A stretch of 10,344 bases of DNA from CAZCBJ01 sp964496705 (GTDB taxonomy: Bacteria; Chloroflexota; Anaerolineae; Anaerolineales; Anaerolineaceae): NCBI GenBank assembly GCA_964496705.1, contig CAZCBJ010000137.1:1-10344 (forward strand). The letters run 5' to 3'. Each line of letters opens with the position of its first letter. The stretch's first letter is position 1. This document shows positions 1-7,000 of the stretch, piece by piece. A program made the translations under genes and the position numbers. The notes under the pieces were generated by a model. It ran no database searches and had not been told where the DNA came from. It saw only the letters and a program-made list of their open reading frames with translations.

Positions 1-81
1 CCCCGAGACCCGCCGACGCGGCACGGCGGCCCCTATTGATTCACAGGCTCTGAGGCCAGAAGACGGGTCCGCACCCGGCGC

Positions 82-121
82 CAAGAAAGAGAGAGGGAAC
101 CCGGTTGGGGTTCCCTCTCTC
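82..121 (-). terminator. Rho-independent terminator of the PEP-CTERM gene
   Basis: A perfect 14-bp stem (89-102 with 108-121) closes a 5-nt loop. Read on the minus strand it is followed by TTTCTT, a short U-tract. It begins 30 nt after the stop codon of the minus-strand PEP-CTERM gene, the expected place for its terminator. The plus-strand side has no T-run after the stem, so I assign it to the minus strand only. The 81 bases beyond it (1-81) show no gene. Confidence 0.88.
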
Positions 122-150
122 GCCTCAGGCTGGGGAGATCGACCGAGAAA

Positions 151-1104
151 CTAAGCCACCTTGGTCCGCCGCCGGGCGACGCCAGCCAGGCCCAGCAGCC
201 CCGATCCCAGCAGCAGCATGGTGCCCGGCTCCGGAACGAGTTGCATGCTCTGGTTGGCATCCGCCTGGAAGAGGAAGTCCGTCCCCGAAAGGCCGTTCAC
301 CAAGCCAATGTTCGGGATGACGTAGTTTGCGGTGGTCGCGTCCCAGAACCGGTTGGCCGGATCGACCTGCCGGAAGGGCGTGACCTGGGAGGTGTTGTAG
401 TGCAGCAAGAAGGAGAGCCCGGCCGGCACGTTGATGAAGAAGCTCGGGTTGAACTCCACCTCCCCCACCGTCACCGCGACGTCCGATCCGCCGGCGCCGG
501 AGACCGTCTTCTGACCACCCCAGTCGTCCGAGCCGAACTGATCCAGGTTCACGCCGGGAGGCGTACCCGTAGGGTTAGCCAGGGTGGCTGCGAAGGACCC
601 GAAAGCTCCGGTGATCTTGCCCCAGGCGATCCTGGTCCCGTCGTTGAAACCGGTCCCCGCGGTGTCGGCCACGCCGGTCTTGTCGTTGTCGGCGTTGGGC
701 GCGCTGTGCCAGTACATCTCGAAGAAGTTCTTCGGGTTTGCCGGGTCGAAGCTAAACACCGCGGCTCCCGGGAAGAGGCCGATACCCGTTTCACCGAAGG
801 CGCCGACGGCGGTGATCTCGTAGTTGGTGCCTAGCCCGCCGTGGTTGGTGATAGCGAGGCTATTCGCATCCAGAAAGGACCCCAGGGCGGCGTGCGTGAA
901 CAGGGTGAAGCTCCTCGCCACGGGGCCGATCGGCACCGCGCCCTGGGCCAACGCGCTGCTCGGCAACCAGTCCCAGGTGTGAACATCAATCACCTTGGTG
1001 GGGTCCGCACCACCGCCCCCAGTGTAGTCGAAGAGCACCGCGTCGGCGTTGGCCGAGAGGCCTACGCCGAGCGCCAAGCCGAGTACCACTAGATTCTTCC
1101 GCAT
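151..1104 (-). CDS. PEP-CTERM protein, PepA-like (flocculation-associated type)
   Basis: This is a secreted 317-residue protein with an N-terminal Sec signal peptide (about residues 1-22, ending ANADA) and a classic PEP-CTERM tail: V290-P-E-P-G294, a hydrophobic segment of about 16 residues and a terminal R311-R-R basic cluster. Such tails are recognised by an exosortase in the inner membrane. The body has DWLP..ALA, a TxYE(I/F)T-type strand, FFEMYW, DQFG..DWGGQ and a PFRQ.(N/D)P motif. From memory these resemble the PepA family needed for floc formation in Zoogloea; the family name is my recollection, while the PEP-CTERM call is direct. I chose the ATG at 1104 because AAAGGAGG (1112-1119) lies 7 nt upstream and a signal peptide follows at once; the open frame runs 63 codons further up but reads as non-coding sequence. 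It is transcribed away from the TPR gene, from a probable sigma-54 promoter, and ends in a strong hairpin. Its body is homologous to residues 25-276 of the giant protein at 4055-9865. Confidence 0.93.
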   Translation of the reverse strand: MRKNLVVLGLALGVGLSANADAVLFDYTGGGGADPTKVIDVHTWDWLPSSALAQGAVPIGPVARSFTLFTHAALGSFLDANSLAITNHGGLGTNYEITAVGAFGETGIGLFPGAAVFSFDPANPKNFFEMYWHSAPNADNDKTGVADTAGTGFNDGTRIAWGKITGAFGSFAATLANPTGTPPGVNLDQFGSDDWGGQKTVSGAGGSDVAVTVGEVEFNPSFFINVPAGLSFLLHYNTSQVTPFRQVDPANRFWDATTANYVIPNIGLVNGLSGTDFLFQADANQSMQLVPEPGTMLLLGSGLLGLAGVARRRTKVA

Positions 1105-1136
1105 GGAACCGCCTCCTTTCGTTGTCCTGCCGTTTC

Positions 1137-1152
1137 GGTCGAAACCTCGACC
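1137..1152 (-). other. Small hairpin in the leader of the PEP-CTERM gene
   Basis: GGTCGA (1137-1142) and TCGACC (1147-1152) form a perfect 6-bp stem with a 4-nt loop. It lies in the predicted 5' leader of the minus-strand gene, 33 nt upstream of the start codon and 18 nt from the ribosome-binding site, which it does not cover. It has no U-tract. It could affect mRNA stability; it could also be chance in GC-rich DNA. Confidence 0.4.
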
Positions 1153-1200
1153 CTGCTTCGCTTCCGTCCAAACCGTACTTACGTCTTGTTGCGCCGCTCC

Positions 1201-1232
1201 TCCCCCCGCCCGGCGACCGGCGGGCGGGGGGA
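1201..1232 (-). repeat. Strong GC inverted repeat in the 5' leader of the PEP-CTERM gene
   Basis: A perfect 12-bp inverted repeat (1201-1212 with 1221-1232), almost all G and C, surrounds an 8-nt loop. If the minus-strand sigma-54 promoter is real, this hairpin forms about 14 nt after the start of the transcript. Neither side has a T-run, so it does not look like an ordinary terminator. It could protect the 5' end of the mRNA or act as an attenuator. The structure is seen directly; the role is inference. Confidence 0.6.
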
Positions 1233-1255
1233 ATCTCTTCCTGGCCCACGGGGCT

Positions 1256-1275
1256 ATGCAACCCGTGTGCCCAAG
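1256..1275 (-). promoter_or_regulatory. Sigma-54 (RpoN) -24/-12 promoter for the PEP-CTERM gene
   Basis: On the minus strand the sequence reads GGGCAC-ACGGG-TTGCAT. This matches the RpoN consensus TGGCAC-N5-TTGCW at all but the first base, with GG (1271-1270) and GC (1259-1258) exactly 10 bases apart. Transcription would start near 1246 and give a leader of about 140 nt before the ATG at 1104. RpoN promoters need an upstream enhancer-binding activator; in PEP-CTERM systems the PrsK/PrsR pair has been described for this role. The regulator genes are not in this window. Confidence 0.75.
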
Positions 1276-1348
1276 CCCCGAGTAAGTTGACATCTGCCTA
1301 CGAAAGCCTTTTCTCGCCCGTCAGGGACCCTCGGGCGCCTTCCCGGGC

Positions 1349-1406
1349 CCCAAAAGTGGGTAATCCTTTTCCACCATTGGGCAGTCCCCGGGTTCCCACT
1401 TCTGGC
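1349..1406. promoter_or_regulatory. Cluster of three imperfect palindromes, candidate activator sites
   Basis: Three sequences related to CCCAC-N2-GTGGG lie here: CCCAAAAGTGGG (1349-1360), TCCACCATTGGG (1370-1381, weaker) and CCCACTTCTGGC (1395-1406). Their starts are 21 and 25 bp apart, close to two DNA turns. They sit about 80-130 bp upstream of the -24 element of the minus-strand sigma-54 promoter, the usual position of enhancers for RpoN activators. A similar site lies upstream of the giant gene. The motif is my own observation from few copies, not a known consensus. Confidence 0.4.
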
Positions 1407-1626
1407 TGGCCCACCAGCGGGGCGGGTGGTCGCTGGGTCTTCCAACTCCCCAAGCGACAGCGGCCCCGGAGACCCGGCACCTAACCCCTCGGAGGGCGCG
1501 GGGCCCAGGAGAGGAGCCGCGTACCGCATCGATGGAAAGCCTGGCTCGGCTTGCCGCGCCCGTCGGCGTGTGCTACAAGCGCAGGCATCTCCCCGCCACG
1601 ACTCGCCAACTCAAGGGGGTATCTCC

Positions 1627-3801
1627 ATGGGCCTTCGGTGCTCCGTTGCCCTGCTGCTCGCGCTGTCCATCCTCGGGTGCTCCCAAAGCCCGGAGTCGAA
1701 GCGGGAGAGCCACCGCGCCAAAGGGGCTGCCTACCTGGAGGCCGGCCGCCTCGATGAGGCGGTGATCGAGCTACGCAACGCGGTTACCGGGGGGCCGGGG
1801 GCCGACGCCCCGCTCTTCGAACTCCTGGGAGACGCCCTGCTGCAGAAGGGAGAGCTCTCGGGCGCCTTTCAAGCGTACTCCAAAGCGGTGGAGCTCGACC
1901 CCCAACGGGCACGGGCACTCGTCCGACTGGCCAACCTGTACCTCTTGGGGAACCAGCTCGACGAGGCCCGGCAACGGGTCTCGGCCGCGCTCGCGGTCAA
2001 TGACCAGGACGCCGAAGCCCATTTGGCCCAGGCCGAGCTATGGCGACGCGAGGGGAAACTGGACGATGCCCTGATCGCCTACGACCGCGCGATTCAACTG
2101 GAACCTGAGAACCTGAAACACCGCCTGGTCAAGGCGACGACGCTCCTCACGGCTGGGCGGCTCCCGGAAGCCCGGAGGGGGTTGGACGCCTTGCTGACCA
2201 AGGATGCCGCGAACCCGAGCGCCCTCGTCCTGCTCGCCCAGGTTGCCCACCTGCAAGGGGACCGCACCACCGTGGCCACGGCCTTCGAGCGGCTGCTCGC
2301 CGCCCAGCCCAAGGACCCGGAGGTGTGGCTCACCTACGGCAACTTCTGGCTCACGACGGGCGACGCGAACAAGGCAGTGGAAGCATTCCGCCAGGCGGCC
2401 GCCGTGGAGAAGAACGGGACCAGGGGGTGGGAGAAGGTCGCCGAGGTGAGCCTCGACCGCGGGGATCTGGAGTCCGCCCGAGAGGCCCTGGCCGCCGTGC
2501 GGGCGCGCAACCCAAAGAGCACCGCCGGGACGTTTTTCGAGGGGCAGCTTCTGCTGCGGGAAGGCAAGGCGGCGGAAGCGGCCGCGCGCCTGCAGCAAGC
2601 GGTAACGGACTTCCCCAAGGCTGCCGAGGCGTGGCACTTCCTGGCCATGGCCCACTACGCCCAGGGGAACCTCCAACTGGCGAAGGGAGATCTCCTCAAG
2701 GCAGTGGAGCACGCCCCGCTTGCCGCCAAGTCCCGCATGCTCCTGGCCCAGGTGCTTCTGGACCTGCGCGAGTTCGAAGAGGCGGTCCGGGCCACCGACG
2801 CCCTGCTCCAGACCCCGCCGTTTCACAGCGAAGCGCTCCTGATTCGCGCCCAGGGCCTGATGGGTCTAGGGCGGCCGGCCGAAGCCCGCCGGATTCTAGC
2901 GGCCGTAACCAAGGAGCTGCCGGGTCTCGCTCGAGCCCACGAACTGCTGGGCCTCTGCTACCTGGCCGAGGGCAAGCTCGGCGAGGCCCTAGTTGCCTTT
3001 GGGCAGGCCACCGAACTCGACCCCGGTCGTTTGAGCGCACTCGCCCTGTCGGTAGACGTGGCGCTGAACCAGAAACAGCCGACGAAAGCCGTCAAGCTGG
3101 CGGAAAGCCACATCGCCCGGGCCGGCGACTCGGCGGGAACCCGGGTGATCCTGAGCATCGCCCGCGCCGCAGCGGGAGACCGGGCAAAGGCTCGCCAGGA
3201 ACTCGAACGCGCGGTGGAGTTGGATCCAAACGCCGCCGAGGCCTACCTGCTGCTCGCTCGCCTCCACGAGGGCCCGGCCGCCGTGGAGGCGGCCCTGGGT
3301 GACGTGGACCGCGGGTTGGCAGCCCAACCCAAGCACCTTCCCGCCTGGTTTCTTAAGGCCCGCCTCCACCAACGACTGGAGCAGTGGGACGAAGCCGAGC
3401 GCGCCAACCGCCGCGCCCTGGAGCTGTCGCCGGACTCGGTGCCGGCCCTCAACGACCTGGCGTGGATCCTGGTCGACCGGGGGGGCAACATCGACGAGGC
3501 CCTCAAGTTCGCCGAGCGGGCTGTGGAACTTGCGCCCGCCTCCCCCGCCGCCAACGACACCTTGGGTTGGATTTACGCGAAGAAAGGCGTCTACCTCAAA
3601 GCAGTGGCCCACCTGGAGCTTGCCGCCCAGCGACTCGGCCAGGAACCGCTGGTGCACTACCACCTGGGCAAGGCTTACGCCGGCGCCGGCGAGACCGCCA
3701 GGGCGACACGGACGCTGGAGCAAGCACTGAAGCTCTCGGCGACGTTTCCGGGCGCCGAGGACGCGCGCGCGACGCTCGCTGCGCTTCGGAAGGGCAACTG
3801 A
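1627..3801 (+). CDS. TPR-repeat lipoprotein, PrsT-like
   Basis: This is a 724-residue lipoprotein. Its signal peptide is short, with lipobox I-L-G-C18; serine at +2 favours the outer membrane. The rest is a nearly unbroken array of about 20 TPR units of 34 residues, with typical endings such as AVELDP (residues 90s) and RAIQLEPEN. The final units carry ALNDLAWILVD and NDTLGWIYAKKG, a signature common in PrsT, the TPR lipoprotein of PEP-CTERM/exosortase A loci. PrsT proteins as I recall them are longer (near 900 residues), so this may be a shorter PrsT or a related TPR lipoprotein. TPR arrays bind proteins and often scaffold polysaccharide or protein export at the envelope; the partner cannot be seen. 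I chose the ATG at 1627 because AAGGGGG (1613-1619) lies 7 nt upstream and the lipobox follows; the frame is open from 1426 but the extra residues look non-coding. No sigma-54 site was found upstream and no clear terminator follows, so transcripts may run on into the next gene. Confidence 0.9.
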   Translation: MGLRCSVALLLALSILGCSQSPESKRESHRAKGAAYLEAGRLDEAVIELRNAVTGGPGADAPLFELLGDALLQKGELSGAFQAYSKAVELDPQRARALVRLANLYLLGNQLDEARQRVSAALAVNDQDAEAHLAQAELWRREGKLDDALIAYDRAIQLEPENLKHRLVKATTLLTAGRLPEARRGLDALLTKDAANPSALVLLAQVAHLQGDRTTVATAFERLLAAQPKDPEVWLTYGNFWLTTGDANKAVEAFRQAAAVEKNGTRGWEKVAEVSLDRGDLESAREALAAVRARNPKSTAGTFFEGQLLLREGKAAEAAARLQQAVTDFPKAAEAWHFLAMAHYAQGNLQLAKGDLLKAVEHAPLAAKSRMLLAQVLLDLREFEEAVRATDALLQTPPFHSEALLIRAQGLMGLGRPAEARRILAAVTKELPGLARAHELLGLCYLAEGKLGEALVAFGQATELDPGRLSALALSVDVALNQKQPTKAVKLAESHIARAGDSAGTRVILSIARAAAGDRAKARQELERAVELDPNAAEAYLLLARLHEGPAAVEAALGDVDRGLAAQPKHLPAWFLKARLHQRLEQWDEAERANRRALELSPDSVPALNDLAWILVDRGGNIDEALKFAERAVELAPASPAANDTLGWIYAKKGVYLKAVAHLELAAQRLGQEPLVHYHLGKAYAGAGETARATRTLEQALKLSATFPGAEDARATLAALRKGN

Positions 3802-3821
3802 GGGGGGAGCACCGCAAACAA

Positions 3822-3833
3822 CCCACAAGTGGC
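3822..3833. promoter_or_regulatory. Palindrome like those upstream of the PEP-CTERM gene
   Basis: CCCACAAGTGGC matches CCCAC-N2-GTGGG except for the last base. It lies about 95 bp upstream of the -24 element of the sigma-54 promoter of the giant gene, a spacing similar to that of the cluster at 1349-1406. It is a candidate binding site for a shared RpoN activator. Confidence is limited because only one copy is seen here. Confidence 0.35.
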
Positions 3834-3920
3834 AATTTTCTTCCCTCCTCGGCCTGCCCCCTGGGCCGCCGCCCCGGCCCCCATCTGACCAAAGGTCGGC
3901 CTCAAGCCCCACCTCTCCAG

Positions 3921-3938
3921 CGGCCCAAGCCTTGCAGA
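3921..3938 (+). promoter_or_regulatory. Sigma-54 (RpoN) -24/-12 promoter for the giant modular gene
   Basis: The sequence CGGCCC-AAGCC-TTGCAG has GG (3922-3923) and GC (3934-3935) exactly 10 bases apart and a perfect TTGCA -12 element. The -24 element differs from TGGCAC at two positions. Transcription would start near 3947, leaving a leader of about 108 nt before the ATG at 4055. The rest of the 3802-4054 gap holds no open frame that looks coding. Confidence 0.68.
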
Positions 3939-4054
3939 GAGGCCTCCCAACGCCTCCGTCAGAGGAAGCCGTTTGCCCACCGTGCGGCACCCCTCCTTGG
4001 CGGGGCGCCACGGGCGACCCGACAGCCAATCTACCGATCGAGGAGGAGGGCACG

Positions 4055-7000
4055 ATGAGAACAAGACTGCTAGCCTGGGTGGCAGCCGCGCTGATGGGGG
4101 GGCTCCCCACCGTGGGATGGACCGCGGATCTGTTTTTCTTCGACCCAGACGGGCCCGGCCCGCGGCTGCCGTTTCAGATGGGCGCCTTCGACTGGTTGCC
4201 CGGGAACGCGTTGGCCGTAGGGGCGATTCCCCTATCCGTGACCCCCAAGGATTTCACCCTTTTGAGCCACGCCAAACTCGGCGAATTCACCCTCGAGGGC
4301 TCCGGCGTACCCGGCACGGGCCTCAACACGGCCTATGAGTTCACCTTCGTTGCCGGGTTTCCTAAAGTCGGCGTCAGCAACGGGTCCTTCGCCAACTTCT
4401 CCACAGGAAGGGGCGGTCCGAATTTCGTGGAGATGTACTACGACCCTGCCAGGGACTCGGACATGCTCGCTGGCACCGGGTTCGCCAACGGGCGGCGGGT
4501 GCTCGCCGGGGAAGTGACGGACGCCAACGGGGTGTTCGGCACCTCGCAATCCTCGGTCCTCTTCGACCAGTTCGGTGTCGACAACTACGGCGGCCAGCGG
4601 AGCGTGGGTGGCGCCGGCGGAGGAAGCATCACGGTGCGCGTGACCTGGTTCGATCCCGGATTCTTTCCGGGCACCGCTCCGGAGATCCTCATCCTGACCC
4701 TCGACTTGAATGCATCGCAGATCCTGCCCTTCCGCCAGACCAACCCGTCACGCTCCTTCGTCGCCGCACCCCAAGGTCAGGGGCATACATTCCACATCCC
4801 CAGCCTCGGCTTGGTGAACGGGACGAACGGCCCAGATTTCCAGATGCAGATCGACCCAAACATGAGCATCAGTTTCCCCGCCGCCCTCGGCGACCGGGTC
4901 TGGGAGGATCTGAACGGCAACGGCATCCAGGACCCGGGGGAGCCGGGGATCCCCGGGGTACCGGTGAAGTTGTATACCCGCGCCGACACCCTGGTGGCGA
5001 CCACCACCACCGGCAGCGATGGCGGCTACCTCTTCTCGAGCCTCACCCCCGGCGACTACTACGTGGTGTTCGGCCAGCTGGCCGGCTACGCCTTCACCCT
5101 CCAGGACCAGGGCTTGGACGGCGCCGACAGCGACGCCGATCCCGCCACGGGTACCACCGTGTGGACCACCCTCGCCGCGGGGCAGGTGGACCGCACCTGG
5201 GACGCCGGACTGTATCGGCTGGGGAGCCTGGGCAACTACCTGTGGCTCGACGAGAACGGGGACGGGTACCAGGACACCGGAGAGCCGGGCCTGGGGAACG
5301 GGGTGGTCCGGCTGTGGAACGTCGACCGCACCGTGCTCCTCGACACGACGGTGACCGACGCCGACGGCGGGTACCTCTTCACCGGGCTCGCGCCGGGGAC
5401 CTATCAAGTAGACGTGGACCCGAGCACCCTGCCCGCCGGGTTGGTGCGGACCACCTACCCGGTCAACGGGAACGGCGACTTCGGCAACCAAGTCATGCCC
5501 TACGTCGTGACCCTGGGCTCCGGAGAGGAGAACCTGACCGCCGACTTCGGCTACAACTGGGGCCCGACGGCCGACGTGCAGAGGAACGACTTGCTCGGTG
5601 CCATCGGCGACCGGGTGTGGATCGACGCCGACGGCGACGGCGTGCAGGACCCGGGCGAACCAGGGCTGGGCGGCGTGACGGTGCGGCTGTTCATCGACAA
5701 CGACCAGAACGGCACCTACGAGACCGAAATCGACTCGACGGTCACCGCTCCCGACGGCAGCTACATCTTCGACGACTACCCCGCGGGCAGCTACACCGTG
5801 AAGGTGGACCCTCCGGCCGGCTACGAGCAGACCGGCGACCCGGACGGCGACGGGGTGTTCGACCACCAGACCACGGTGCCGATCGTGCTGGCCCCCGGTG
5901 ACGTTTACCTGAACGCCGACTTCGGGTACCGGCCGCGGACCGCCGGCTCCTGGGTGCTGGGCGACACCGTGTACTTCGACGCCAACGGCGACGGGACCGA
6001 GGACGCGAACGAGCCCGGCATCCCCGGGGTGACCGTGGCCCTGGCGTTGGACGGCAATGGCAACGGCGCGGTGGACGCCGGCGAGGTGATTGCCGCCACC
6101 ACCACCGACGCCGCCGGGCAGTATCTGTTCACGGGTCTCCCCGACGGCACCTACCTGGTGTGGGTCACCGACACCGACCACGTGCTCGGCAGGCTCACCC
6201 AGACCGGGGACCCCGACGGCGGGCTCGACGGCCTGAGCAAGTGGGTCGTCGCCGGCGTCGACAACCTGGCCCAGGACTTCGGCTACGCGCCCCTGGGGCA
6301 CGCGGCCGACAAAGGATTGATTGGCGACACCGTGTACCTCGACGCCAACGGCAACGGCGTCCAGGACGCCGGTGAGCCCGGCATCGAGGGCGTGACCGTC
6401 ACCCTGTACGGGCCTGGCAACGTGGTGCTGGGGGTGACCACCACCGACGAGAACGGCCGGTATGCCTTCGGCGGGCTCGCCGCTGACACCTACACCGTTG
6501 CGGTGACCACTCCCGCGGGCCTCACCAACACCGGCGACCCCGACGGCGGGTTCGACAGCAAGTCGGTGGTGACCATCGCGGCCGGGGGCGTGAACCTGCT
6601 CCAGGACTTCGGCTACCGGGGCCCCGGCACCATCGGCAACCTGGTGTGGCAGGATACCGACGCCGACGGGTACTGGGACTCCGGCGAGCCCGGTATCGGC
6701 GGCGTATCCGTGGCGCTGTACCAGGACAACAACGGCAACGGCCTCCTCGAGCCCGGCGAGCCCCTGGTGGCGACGACGGTCACCGCGGCGGACGGGAGCT
6801 ACTCCTTTACCGGGCTCTCCGTAGACGACGGCTCGGGCGCAGCCTACTACCTGGTGAAGGTGACGGATGACGCCAACCTCCTCAACGGCTGGTGGCACTC
6901 CCTCGGGACCCCGGGCGCCGACTACCACAGCCAGCTCGACCCCTACGCCGTGACCCTGGACGCCGGGTTCCCCCAGGACCTGACCGCGGACTTCGGCTAC

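Noticed and set aside
1287..1315. TTGACA as a sigma-70 -35 box for the TPR gene
   Set aside because: The matching -10 position reads only TTTCTC/TTTTCT and the site is over 300 bp upstream of the start codon.
2325..3302. Open frame of 325 codons inside the TPR gene on the same strand
   Set aside because: Low-complexity G, R and P composition in a shifted frame; the TPR frame explains the region fully.
3863..3880. GGGCCG/CGGCCC hairpin as a terminator for the TPR gene
   Set aside because: The stem is only 6 bp and there is no T-run after it; it could easily arise by chance at this base composition.
3975..4015. Hairpin in the leader of the giant gene as a riboswitch or regulator
   Set aside because: Only two 4-bp helices separated by mismatches; no known riboswitch core is visible.
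2989..4110. Minus-strand open frame of 373 codons across the end of the TPR gene and the following gap
   Set aside because: It is antisense to clear TPR units and shows no domain or start signal.
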